A DNA stretch of 37,759 nucleotides from Balneolaceae bacterium (GTDB taxonomy: Bacteria > Bacteroidota > Rhodothermia > Balneolales > Balneolaceae): assembly GCA_007131725.1 (NCBI GenBank), contig SLPZ01000246.1, forward strand, positions 1-37,759. Reading direction: 5' to 3'. This document shows positions 24,395-32,200 of this stretch, one piece after another (position 1 is the first letter of the stretch; each line of letters starts with the position of its first letter). The notes beneath the pieces are model-generated. The model was not told the DNA's origin. It ran no database searches and saw nothing but the letters and a program-made list of their open reading frames with translations. Position numbers and translations under genes: made by a program.

Positions 24395-27169
24395 TCAGAA
24401 TGTTGGCGGCCTTCTTCCGGTTGGGGTAGAGCTGCGTTCAAGATTGTTCAGCCCCGGTAATTTCTGGAACAGGCTTTGCATTTGTCCGCCCGAAAGCGAT
24501 AGCCTGAACATGTAGTACTGAAAATCTCCGAATGGGTTGAACTGAAACGCGAGGTTCCAGCAAACCATGTTGCGCTGAAGGCTGAATTGTGATGGAGTCA
24601 GGTCTTTTTCAATAAAATCGTAACCGATTCGGGTGCTTACACTCCATTTGGGAGTTAGGTTAAACCGGATATTGTTGGCGTTGAGTACTGCCGATTTTCT
24701 GGCGCTTTGGCCGTGCCGGTATGTCCACCGGTAACTGAAGTCAAGCCCCACCTCAAAAGGCGAGCTGAAATCCTGTACGGGTTGATAGTTAAACCGGGAA
24801 TCAACCGGATTGAAAAACTGCTGATCGAGCGGATCGTAGGGGCGGTAATGTGGTGTGGAAACTCTGGCCCCGCGCCTGCCTCTTCTGATATTTGTCGATA
24901 AACTGAGGTTATAATTGATTGGCTGCAAAATTTTATTGCTGTCCTGCCAAATGTAACGATCAATCTCAGATCCTCTTTCATCACGGCTGTAGAACGAATA
25001 GGATGCACTTGCCGAGAAACGCAGACCATCAACCACACGGGATGAGAGTGAAACATTCACACGGCCAAAGTTCAAACTGTCTGCCGCGAAGTTATAGCTC
25101 GATGTTGCCGAGAGATTATCAATCAGCCTCAGGTTGGTGGAGGTGACCTCGCCGGTAGAATCGCGTCGCACACGTTTGGTTTCCAGAATATTGGTCACCC
25201 CGAACGACATGGTTTGCTGTTCTCCGGCTGACGGTCCGCCAAAAATTTCGTTCTGAAAAATGGAATATTTTCGCGTATTGCCGAGGGTATCGGTTTGAAC
25301 TTCACGGAAAAATCCCCATCGTTCATCAGAAAAGTCGGGGCTGTAACTGAAACTGATATTTGGCCTTACAGTATGCCGCAACCCCTCGAAACTGCCGATG
25401 CTTATCTGGGAAATCCCATAAAATGTGGTCGAAAAATTGAGTGAGGTTGAAAAGTCTCTTGCAGTTACAAATCCTTGTTCAGTGAAGGTTTCAACTCTGT
25501 TTTCTTCTTCAATAAACTCCTGCCGTGTGGACGTGGGATACCAGTATTCGTTATAATTAATCCCTGCGCTGATATTTAAGAATTGACTTGGAATTAATTG
25601 TGAGGCATTTACCTGTACTCGCTGAACCAATCCATAACTTATGTGGCGGTCATCACCGGTAGCTTCGCGGTGTTTGGATGGATTCAGCAGGGCTTCAAAC
25701 CAGTTCACCTCAGCGGTGTCGCGGTCAATGGGTGTGAAGTTATATTGGCTTCGGAAATTGTTTCTGTAATTCACCGAAATACGCTCGTACCATTTCTCTT
25801 CCTGCAGGCCGGGTCGATCTGATTTGAACGGAGAAAACTGTCGCAAAGAAAAGTTTACTTCCGGGCCGGTGAGACGCGTGATGTTTGTGGTAAACTGCTG
25901 ATTCAGGTTGGTGGTTGCACTCAGGTTATAACGTCCTTCAGGATGGCTGTAACGATATGATATTCTTGATGTACTGCTGGTTTCGGCCCGGTCGTCTATG
26001 TCAAACGAGTTGCGCTGAAAAAAGTCGGCACTGCGCAGGTTTATGTTGGCAGAAAGATTGGCAAACGGCGAAAGCTGCTGGTCGTGTGTAACAGAAATTC
26101 TGCGTGTTCTTGTTTCAGTAAAATTGGGATCGGTGGGCTCAAGGCCTCTTTCAAAAGAGTAACCCAAAACAACATTTCCATTAAAACTTCCCGTTTTTCT
26201 GTACTGAAACCGGCTCTCATTAAAAACAGTGCCTGATGTAAAAACATCAAAAGAGGTTTGAGCGGTCAAATAGTCATTGATGTACTGAAACCATCCCAGG
26301 TTTTGAAGGCCAATGCCGCGTGCAGATGTATTTTCAAAAACATAAGTGGGTTCAAGCAGTCCAGAGCGGCGCCTGTCGATGCCGGCGGGTACATACCCGA
26401 AAGGGAAAATCAACGGATAAGGAATATCGAGAATAAACAGGCGGGCATTGGTGAAGAAAATCTCTTCTTCGTCTACTACTTTCATTCTCTGGGCTTTTAT
26501 GTAGTAGTACATGTGATCCGGAGGACAAGTGGAATAAATTCCGTCTTCGATAAATACCTCAGTCTGAGATACATTTTTTACCTGTGTGCCTATCAGGTAG
26601 CCATCATCAACCTGAATTTCGGCAACTTCGAATTTGCCTTTTTCCGTCTGGTAATTAAATAAAATCCTGTTGCTGCGAAGGTCTTTTCCATTTTGCCTGA
26701 GTACGGGGTAAGAGAGGGTGTCTTCAGGCGAACTGGCAACAGCCTGAACCTGCGATTTGTTAAGGTCGAGTTCAATCACTCCCGAAGATAGCTCTCCGCT
26801 TTGATGCCTTACATTGCCCGATCCAAATAAATTGCCGGTTCGTTCTCCCCGGAATCTAAATGTGAGAGAGTCGCGTGCCTGAAAATTAACAGCACCTTGT
26901 GCCGCTTCTCTGTCGGCATGGCGGTCTTGCGGGCGCTGCATTTCCTGAGGAATGTCCTGAGGAGGCCCATCCCGCATTTGTTCAAGGTCGATGTCGGCAG
27001 GCTGTTCGGGTATGGTGTCGTTTTGTGCTCTCTGAAGGGTGTCGTTTTGTGCCGTTTGCAGGGTATCATTAACGACCTGTGCATGCACCCTGTTTCCAAG
27101 GCACACAAAAAGCAGGGTACATAAAATAACCGGCCAGAATAAGTTGTTTAAGGATAGGTTTTCCTGCAT
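24395..27169 (-). CDS. lptD: LptD-like LPS-assembly outer-membrane protein
   Basis: A 924-residue protein with a signal peptide (hydrophobic segment about 10-26, cut after VHA). A low-complexity, glutamine- and aspartate-rich linker (30-90) leads to an OstA/LptA-like beta-jellyroll (about 95-260, with GSGNVRHQSGELSSG and DDGYLIGTQV), then a large C-terminal barrel (about 270-900). The motif DIPYPLIFPFGYVPAG, followed by RRSGLLEPTY, matches the conserved start of the barrel in Bacteroidota LptD-type proteins. LptD with LptE inserts lipopolysaccharide into the outer leaflet. It lies downstream of an ftsB-like gene on the same strand after a 234-base gap. Confidence 0.9.
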   Translation of the reverse strand: MQENLSLNNLFWPVILCTLLFVCLGNRVHAQVVNDTLQTAQNDTLQRAQNDTIPEQPADIDLEQMRDGPPQDIPQEMQRPQDRHADREAAQGAVNFQARDSLTFRFRGERTGNLFGSGNVRHQSGELSSGVIELDLNKSQVQAVASSPEDTLSYPVLRQNGKDLRSNRILFNYQTEKGKFEVAEIQVDDGYLIGTQVKNVSQTEVFIEDGIYSTCPPDHMYYYIKAQRMKVVDEEEIFFTNARLFILDIPYPLIFPFGYVPAGIDRRRSGLLEPTYVFENTSARGIGLQNLGWFQYINDYLTAQTSFDVFTSGTVFNESRFQYRKTGSFNGNVVLGYSFERGLEPTDPNFTETRTRRISVTHDQQLSPFANLSANINLRSADFFQRNSFDIDDRAETSSTSRISYRYSHPEGRYNLSATTNLNQQFTTNITRLTGPEVNFSLRQFSPFKSDRPGLQEEKWYERISVNYRNNFRSQYNFTPIDRDTAEVNWFEALLNPSKHREATGDDRHISYGLVQRVQVNASQLIPSQFLNISAGINYNEYWYPTSTRQEFIEEENRVETFTEQGFVTARDFSTSLNFSTTFYGISQISIGSFEGLRHTVRPNISFSYSPDFSDERWGFFREVQTDTLGNTRKYSIFQNEIFGGPSAGEQQTMSFGVTNILETKRVRRDSTGEVTSTNLRLIDNLSATSSYNFAADSLNFGRVNVSLSSRVVDGLRFSASASYSFYSRDERGSEIDRYIWQDSNKILQPINYNLSLSTNIRRGRRGARVSTPHYRPYDPLDQQFFNPVDSRFNYQPVQDFSSPFEVGLDFSYRWTYRHGQSARKSAVLNANNIRFNLTPKWSVSTRIGYDFIEKDLTPSQFSLQRNMVCWNLAFQFNPFGDFQYYMFRLSLSGGQMQSLFQKLPGLNNLERSSTPTGRRPPTF

Positions 27170-27403
27170 GTTGTAAGCTACGCAACTGATCTCTTCAAAC
27201 GCAAGAATTGCAGAATTGATCTTTGTTGCTTTCTTCGCATCACCAAATATATTTCAATTGAACCCGAATATTTTCAATCAAAAACATTTAAAGTGATAAC
27301 TGATTAAGAATGTTTTGTTTGAACGGCAGCCGGCTTTAATTAGTGTTGAAGAGAAATGCCGTTTTTATATCATTGTCGCAGATATTACGGCCTGATTGGA
27401 GAA

Positions 27404-27709
27404 TTAATCGATGGTTTGAATTTTATAAACAGTTTCGTCCGGTTTTCTCATCCCGTAGTCTTCGCGGGCAATACGTTCAATTAAATCGGGATCGCTGTTA
27501 AGTGCTTCAATTTTTTTATCGAGCTCTTCTGCACGTTTTTCATACTCTTCGGTTCGCTCAATTAACTCCTTTTTCTGCCGTTCGAGCTGAATTTTTGTCA
27601 TCAGGCTGTATGTATCAAAGAAAAGAAACCATGTACCGGTAAAGAGTACAAGCGCAATAACAAGCCAGGAGCGTTTCCATCGGAACGAATTAAAATACTC
27701 TTTTTTCAT
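27404..27709 (-). CDS. FtsB/DivIC-like septum formation initiator
   Basis: A 101-residue bitopic protein: short basic cytoplasmic start, one transmembrane helix (about residues 14-32), a coiled coil (about 36-70, heptads rich in Glu and Lys) and a C-terminal globular tip with IERIAREDYGMRKPDET, the hallmark of the FtsB/DivIC family. In cell division such proteins join FtsL and FtsQ to activate septal peptidoglycan synthesis. The gene faces away from the PLD-like gene; the intergenic 27710-27920 must hold both promoters. Confidence 0.88.
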   Translation of the reverse strand: MKKEYFNSFRWKRSWLVIALVLFTGTWFLFFDTYSLMTKIQLERQKKELIERTEEYEKRAEELDKKIEALNSDPDLIERIAREDYGMRKPDETVYKIQTID

Positions 27710-27920
27710 AGTATGTTTGATCTAACCGATTTGTGTTCATATTCAGCCATCAAAAAAACCGGATTAGCCGGACGTTTTGTTAAATAGTTTGCAGATGATA
27801 TGATACTCTGTTCATTTTTTACGAAATTACTCTAAATATTGCGTATTAACAACATGATTTGCCAAATTCCGGATACTGTCAGGTCTATTTGATTTGATTT
27901 TTTCCGGCTCAGAAGTACAC

Positions 27921-29870
27921 ATGAAATATTTATTTTGGTTCCGTTCGGTTCTCGTTGCTGCCCTGCTGCTCATTAACGGTTTATCTCATGCCCAAAATGC
28001 TGATACCAGTTCTGTTGAGTGGATTGAAGTTTATTTTAATATGCCTGCTGACCGGTCTGTAGCAAAAGAAGGCAACGACATCAACGACAATGCAGACCTT
28101 TTGCATACACTTCTCGATCTTTTGGATTCGGCAAAGTACAGCATCGATCTCTCTATCTATAACCTTGAGCATCATAAGGTTGGTGAGGCATTGGTGCGTG
28201 CTGCCGAGCGGGGCGTGCGTGTGAGGGTTGTAACCGATCATTACAATCGGTTCAGAAACCGCGAACACGGCGAAAAGATGTGGGGCATGTTGCAGGATGC
28301 TGGAATCTACACGATTGACGATGCCGGAGATGTGTTCAATCCCGACGGATCCATTACATCGCACAGGCTGGTAGGTGCGAGCTACGATATGCACAACAAG
28401 TTTGCCATAATCGATATTTTGAGTGATGACCCGGATGATTATTACGTCTGGACAGGCTCCATGAACCTGACCTATACCGGCCCTTACAATTCAAACAACA
28501 CCATTGTAATTAAAGACAGCGGTATAGCCGAAGCATATTACCGCGAATTTAACCAGATGTGGGGCGGTGATGGTGATGTCCCAAATCCCGAGCGTGCCCG
28601 TTTTCATAAAGACAAGCGCTACATCGGCGAAAAAGTGTTTTATGTAGATACGACAAAAGTGGAGCTCTATTTCGGCCCGATAAACCGCGACCGCTCCAAG
28701 CCATCCATCGGAGAAAGGCTGAACGAACTCATACGCGATGAAGCACAGCACGATGTGAATTTCCTGGCTTTTGCCATCACACACGATATTCCCATGAGCG
28801 AAACCATGTGGGAACGCTCCTTTACCGATGACATTAAAGTTCAGGGTTTGATTGATCCGCGGTTTTATGCGCAGTATCGAAATGCGGGAGTAAAATGGGC
28901 ATCACCAGAGGCAACAATAGGCAACCGAAATATTCGCCAGGCGCGGGAACTCAGAACCCTGCACCACAAGGTGCTTTTGATTGATGTTACCAAACCGTTC
29001 GAAAACGATCGCGGAATTGCCATTGCCGGTTCATACAATTTTTCGCGGAATGCCGAGGAGAACAACGACGAAAACCTGCTCATTTTTCACTGTCAGTACA
29101 TTGCCAATCAGTACTACCAGGATTTTATGGGGGCTATGAACCGGGCAACGGGCGATGCCGAACCGCCGGTGCCTCACATCACCCACGAGCAGTGGTATCC
29201 CGTTTCGAGAGTGCACGATGGCAGCCGTTTCGAAATTGAGCTGGCTTACCGGTTCGGTTACCCGGTTCGGTTTCTTGGTGTGAATGTTCCCCGTATTTAC
29301 GCCGGCCAGGATTCATCGGAATTTTATTCGGCCGAGGCAGCCGAATTTTTATCCAACCTTATTGAGGATAAAGAGATCAGAATGTATGGATACGACATGT
29401 TTACACCCGAGTCGAGATATGGCTCGTTCCGGGCCTATGTACAGGCAAGAGGGGAAGATGGTGAAATCATTGATGTGAACCGGGAGTTATTAGTAAACGG
29501 TTTTGGAGAGTGGGTGCGGTATTACCGGCAGCATCCGGATTCGATTTCAGCATTTCAGGAGTACGCTCAAATAGCAAAGGAGAACGGAGTGGGGATGTGG
29601 AGTGAACCGGACAGTATTGGCAAGCGAATTCCTCGTGTGGAACTTGGCCGTGGTGCTGATGCATTAGCTGTATCCTTTCCGGTCAACATCAATACAGCAG
29701 ATGAAAACACCCTTCAGGCATTAACAGGCATCGGACCTGCTTTTGCAGAAAGAATTGTAGAGTACAGGGCCGAACACGGCGGGTTTTCTGATGTTGAAGA
29801 ACTGATAAACGTCAGCGGAATCGGCCCGGTTACCATGGAACGGCTGCGTCCATACATCACTGTGGAGTAA
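27921..29870 (+). CDS. Secreted PLD-family protein fused to SNase-like and helix-hairpin-helix domains
   Basis: A 649-residue protein with a signal peptide (1-25, ending SHA). Two phospholipase D motifs give a complete HKD active site: HNKFAIID (His158, Lys160, Asp165) with GSMNLT after it, and HHKVLLID (His348, Lys350, Asp355) with GSYNFS. Residues about 427-562 resemble a staphylococcal-nuclease fold (VRFLGVNVPR, then RYGSFRAYV and NGVGMWS), but the usual catalytic residues appear changed. Residues about 587-648 are two ComEA-type helix-hairpin-helix DNA-binding motifs (INTADENTLQALTGIGPAFA and VSGIGPVTMERLRPYI). This suggests an exported nuclease. The ATG at 27921 is chosen over an upstream TTG at 27894 because it starts directly at the signal peptide. 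Confidence 0.85.
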   Translation: MKYLFWFRSVLVAALLLINGLSHAQNADTSSVEWIEVYFNMPADRSVAKEGNDINDNADLLHTLLDLLDSAKYSIDLSIYNLEHHKVGEALVRAAERGVRVRVVTDHYNRFRNREHGEKMWGMLQDAGIYTIDDAGDVFNPDGSITSHRLVGASYDMHNKFAIIDILSDDPDDYYVWTGSMNLTYTGPYNSNNTIVIKDSGIAEAYYREFNQMWGGDGDVPNPERARFHKDKRYIGEKVFYVDTTKVELYFGPINRDRSKPSIGERLNELIRDEAQHDVNFLAFAITHDIPMSETMWERSFTDDIKVQGLIDPRFYAQYRNAGVKWASPEATIGNRNIRQARELRTLHHKVLLIDVTKPFENDRGIAIAGSYNFSRNAEENNDENLLIFHCQYIANQYYQDFMGAMNRATGDAEPPVPHITHEQWYPVSRVHDGSRFEIELAYRFGYPVRFLGVNVPRIYAGQDSSEFYSAEAAEFLSNLIEDKEIRMYGYDMFTPESRYGSFRAYVQARGEDGEIIDVNRELLVNGFGEWVRYYRQHPDSISAFQEYAQIAKENGVGMWSEPDSIGKRIPRVELGRGADALAVSFPVNINTADENTLQALTGIGPAFAERIVEYRAEHGGFSDVEELINVSGIGPVTMERLRPYITVE

Positions 29871-29878
29871 TTATTATT

Positions 29879-29984
29879 ACTTCAAACATCGCACAACACA
29901 CATCGTCTTTCATAAACAATCGTGACAAACCGGGAAGCGATGTGATTCACGAAATTAGATATGCGGTACACGATGTGCGATTTT
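29879..29984. repeat. Direct repeat A flanking the four-helix-bundle pseudogene
   Basis: About 106 bases that recur in the same orientation at 30507-30619. Its left part has CATCGCACA and ACACATCGT (29898-29906), its right part ACGATGTGCG (29970-29979), so each copy can also fold back on itself. It begins 8 bases after the stop codon of the PLD-like gene. Confidence 0.75.
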
Positions 29985-30038
29985 CTTGCATTTCAAATAT
30001 ATGGATTGATTAATGCATTTAGCCTGATTCCGAGAAAA

Positions 30039-30071
30039 TTTTGTAAGGGTTTTGAAAATATTGGTTCATAC
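30039..30071 (+). promoter_or_regulatory. Conserved 33-base leader of the four-helix-bundle pseudogene
   Basis: This leader starts with TTTTGTAAGGG and ends with TTGGTTCATAC. It matches 26 of 33 positions, without gaps, with 34163-34195, which precedes a second remnant of the same gene family. It ends 40 bases before the ATG at 30112. Its role (promoter, binding site or element end) is unknown. Confidence 0.55.
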
Positions 30072-30111
30072 ATGTGAGCAATAAAAATAATTCCAAAATA
30101 ATCAAATCACT

Positions 30112-30471
30112 ATGAACCAATTAGATTTAGAAAATCGCCTGATAGATTTTGCGGTTTTAATCATTAATGTTATTGAAGACATTCCAAATAGTAAGTCAGG
30201 AAACCATTTATAGGGGCAGTTAATCCGATCAGGAACATCACCTGCTCTTAATTATGGAGAAGCAAGAGGAGCCGAGTCACGGAAAGATTTTATTCATAAA
30301 ATTCAGGTGGTTCTTAAAGAGTTGCGTGAAACGTATATTGCCTTAAAAATAATTCACAAGTCAAAAATGTGCGAAAAGAACAAACTCCTTAAGGCAGGAA
30401 TAAAAGAAAGCGATGAACTGATATCAATTTTTGTAAAAAGCACTCAAACAGCAAAGAAAAATATGCCGTAG
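30112..30471 (+). pseudogene. Four-helix-bundle (S23/IVP family) gene with a premature stop
   Basis: An otherwise intact 119-codon frame interrupted by TAG at codon 34 (30211-30213). The protein reads MNQLDLENRLIDFAVLIINV before the stop and QLIRSGTSPALNYGEA, ESRKDFIHKI and LKELRETYIALK after it, ending SDELISIFVKSTQTAKKN. These are the hallmark segments of the small four-helix-bundle family related to proteins encoded in 23S rRNA intervening sequences. Family function is unclear; an Avd-like member assists a retroelement. The rest of the frame is undamaged, so the mutation looks recent. Flanking direct repeats suggest it belonged to a mobile or recombining cassette. Confidence 0.8.
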
Positions 30472-30506
30472 GCAGGATTCATATTAATTTGTGTGCAATT
30501 AAAAAA

Positions 30507-30619
30507 ACTTCAAACATCGCACATCACACAACGCACATCGTCTATTATTAACGATCGTGGCAAACCGGGGAATAGATTGAATCACGATATCAGATGTGCG
30601 GTACACGATGTGCGATTTT
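30507..30619. repeat. Direct repeat B flanking the four-helix-bundle pseudogene
   Basis: The second, slightly longer copy of repeat A (an extra 7 bases in the left part). Internal arms CGCACATCGT (30532-30541) and ACGATGTGCG (30605-30614) are perfectly complementary. It ends a few bases before the terminator of tRNA-Lys. Confidence 0.75.
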
Positions 30620-30626
30620 TATATTT

Positions 30627-30665
30627 AAAAAAATAACCCCTACCGGGTATCAGCCGATAGAGGTT
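30627..30665 (-). terminator. Intrinsic terminator of tRNA-Lys
   Basis: On the minus strand, a 12-pair stem (30665-30654 with 30646-30635, including G-U pairs) and 7-base loop are followed by A then seven T. It lies 43 bases after the tRNA end. The block TCTCTCTTGAT just before it recurs before the orphan terminator at 12981-13016. Confidence 0.8.
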
Positions 30666-30708
30666 AATCAAGAGAGAGTCTTAAAAAATGTTTTTGCTCA
30701 GTCAAATG

Positions 30709-30781
30709 TGAATCGGGAGGGGCTCGAACCCTCGACCCACGGCTTAAAAGGCCGTTGCTCTACCAACTGAGCTACCGATTC
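30709..30781 (-). tRNA. tRNA-Lys (anticodon TTT)
   Basis: A full cloverleaf of 73 bases on the minus strand: acceptor GAATCGG (30781-30775) pairs perfectly with CCGATTC (30716-30710), D arm GCTC/GAGC, anticodon stem ACGGC/GCCGT with loop CTTTTAA, T arm GAGGG/CCCTC with loop TTCGAGC. The anticodon TTT reads lysine codons. The discriminator is A (30709), and CCA is not encoded. Confidence 0.97.
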
Positions 30782-30807
30782 TTCATAGAGCATTTTTTCA
30801 AAGACAA

Positions 30808-30840
30808 CAAAGATAAAGGTTTCGAAGGGTTAAAATCAAA
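30808..30840 (-). promoter_or_regulatory. Bacteroidetes-type promoter of tRNA-Lys
   Basis: Read on the minus strand: TTTG (30840-30837), a 21-base spacer, TATCTTTG (30815-30808), an exact match to TTTG / TAnnTTTG. The tRNA starts about 26 bases further on. Confidence 0.75.
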
Positions 30841-30929
30841 CCTCCCAAAATAAAAATTTAATTCACTTGAACGTTCAAAATATTAACTCTTTTCAAGTAT
30901 ACAAAATAATGAAGTACTGATACATTCTA

Positions 30930-30950
30930 TATATCTTTAACGAAAACCAA
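30930..30950 (+). promoter_or_regulatory. Possible promoter or leader block of the HIT-aroQ operon
   Basis: TATATCTTTAACGAAAACCA, 34 bases before the ATG, is the same as the block before the barrel-protein gene at 16192-16212 apart from one base. It contains the -7-like TATCTTTA. A matching upstream element is not evident. Confidence 0.35.
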
Positions 30951-30984
30951 CCCGCTGTAGTTTGAACTTTAAATAACAAATATT

Positions 30985-31383
30985 ATGGCAACGATATTCA
31001 CAAAAATAGTTCGCGGTGAAATACCAAGCTATAAAATAGCCGAAAACGATACACATTTTGCGTTTTTAGACATCAACCCGATAGCTGAAGGGCATACGCT
31101 TGTAATTCCGAAAAAGGAAATTGATTACGTGTTTGACCTGCCGGACGAGCTTTTAGGAGAAACCCTGGTTTTTGCCAAAAAAGTAGCTCACGGCATCGAT
31201 AAGGCTCTGGATACTATACGGACAGGGATCATTGTTGAAGGGCTGGAAGTTCCTCATGCGCACATCCATTTGGTGCCCATTTATTCGGTGAGCCAGAACG
31301 TATCTCTTCGAAACAAAGTGGATGTGACTGAAGACCGGATGAAGGAACTGGCTGAAATCATTTCTGCCGAGGTGAAGGTATGA
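30985..31383 (+). CDS. HIT-family nucleotide hydrolase/transferase
   Basis: A 132-residue protein of the histidine triad family. The N-terminal TIFTKIVRGEIPSYKIAE is typical of the Hint branch, and the triad is HAHIHLVPI with His91, His93 and His95 (His93 and His95 within the active-site loop). Hint proteins cleave nucleoside phosphoramidates such as AMP-lysine, but the physiological substrate in bacteria is unclear. Its stop codon overlaps the aroQ start by 4 bases (ATGA), so the two genes are translationally coupled. Confidence 0.92.
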   Translation: MATIFTKIVRGEIPSYKIAENDTHFAFLDINPIAEGHTLVIPKKEIDYVFDLPDELLGETLVFAKKVAHGIDKALDTIRTGIIVEGLEVPHAHIHLVPIYSVSQNVSLRNKVDVTEDRMKELAEIISAEVKV

Positions 31384-31814
31384 CATTCCTGATCCTCAAC
31401 GGGCCAAATCTCAATCTGCTGGGTGAACGTGATCCTAAAACGTATGGGGTTCAGGCCTTGTCGGATATTGAAGATCTGCTTAAAAAGGCCTATCCCGATA
31501 TCGACTTCATTTTTGTTCAGAGCAATCACGAAGGGGACCTGGTGGATGCCATACAATCGGCACGAATCGGCACGGTTAATGCGATCATTGCAAATTGGGG
31601 AGGTTTTACGCACACTTCGGTTGCCATCCATGATGCGCTGGAACTTGTTGATATCCCGAAGGTTGAAGTTCATATCTCCAATATTCACGCGCGCGAGGAG
31701 TTCCGTGAGCGCTCCATAACCGGCCGGGCAATGGATGGCATTATTACGGGATTTGGAGTGAACAGCTATCTGCTTGGTGTAGATGCAGCTCTGAAAATGC
31801 TTTCAGACAATTAA
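31380..31814 (+). CDS. aroQ: Type II 3-dehydroquinate dehydratase
   Basis: A 144-residue enzyme of the shikimate pathway that converts 3-dehydroquinate to 3-dehydroshikimate by anti elimination. The N-terminus ILNGPNLNLLGERDP is diagnostic, with the catalytic Arg17 and Tyr22 in the flexible lid. NWGGFTHTSVAIHDAL and VHISNIHAREEFRERS provide the substrate-binding Asn and His residues. Length is normal for the dodecameric type II family. It begins within the HIT stop codon, so it is expressed from the same transcript. Confidence 0.96.
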   Translation: MTFLILNGPNLNLLGERDPKTYGVQALSDIEDLLKKAYPDIDFIFVQSNHEGDLVDAIQSARIGTVNAIIANWGGFTHTSVAIHDALELVDIPKVEVHISNIHAREEFRERSITGRAMDGIITGFGVNSYLLGVDAALKMLSDN

Positions 31815-31867
31815 TCGATAAGCAAGTTATTTATACTTGTAAGTGTGCAGAAAAAGTTGAATGAACA

Positions 31868-32200
31868 ATGCGTTTAAGTGAATTTCAAATTGAACAAATC
31901 CGAAAAATTGCCCGAAGTATATTTGGGGATGATGTCAAAGTAGTGTTGTTCGGGTCAAGGGTTGATGACAAAGCAAGGGGAGGAGATATTGACCTTCTGA
32001 TAGATTCATCACATCAGGATAGAATGAATTTCGAAAATAAAATTGAATTTTTGACCAACTTAAAATTATCCATTGGAGACCAAAAGATTGATGTGATTTA
32101 TAATAAACCTGCGGATGAAATTTCTTTCGGTAAGGGAAGTAAATCGATTACAAAAAATGAAATAATTAATAAAGCTTTTCAGGAAGGAGTAGAACTTTGA
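31868..32200 (+). CDS. MNT-type nucleotidyltransferase (MntA-like antitoxin)
   Basis: A 110-residue minimal nucleotidyltransferase of the pol-beta fold. The motif GSRVDDKARGGDIDLLID has the glycine-serine at 29-30 and metal-binding Asp40 and Asp42. In characterised MntA-HepT pairs the enzyme adds AMP units to a tyrosine of the HEPN partner and so silences it. The HEPN partner gene here overlaps its end by 4 bases (TTGA). The pair is more AT-rich than the flanking aroQ and flippase genes, which hints at separate acquisition. Confidence 0.85.
   Translation: MRLSEFQIEQIRKIARSIFGDDVKVVLFGSRVDDKARGGDIDLLIDSSHQDRMNFENKIEFLTNLKLSIGDQKIDVIYNKPADEISFGKGSKSITKNEIINKAFQEGVEL

Noticed and set aside
27322-27366. 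Hairpin AACGGCA/TGCCGTT with T5, between lptD and the ftsB-like gene
   Set aside because: The T-run is on the plus strand, where no gene ends, and the loop is over 25 bases long. It does not work as a terminator for the minus-strand ftsB-like gene.
27760-27785. CCGG/CCGG hairpin with T-run upstream of the ftsB-like gene
   Set aside because: Only four secure base pairs; extending the stem needs a three-base bulge. Too weak for an attenuator call.
27894-27920. TTG start extending the PLD-like protein by nine residues
   Set aside because: The extension places a polar segment before an otherwise perfect signal peptide, and the ATG at 27921 begins with lysine followed directly by the hydrophobic core.
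29879-30619. CRISPR array reading of the repeated ATCGCACA-type motifs
   Set aside because: There are only two long copies, separated by a gene of 360 bases. No regular short repeat-spacer pattern and no cas genes are present.
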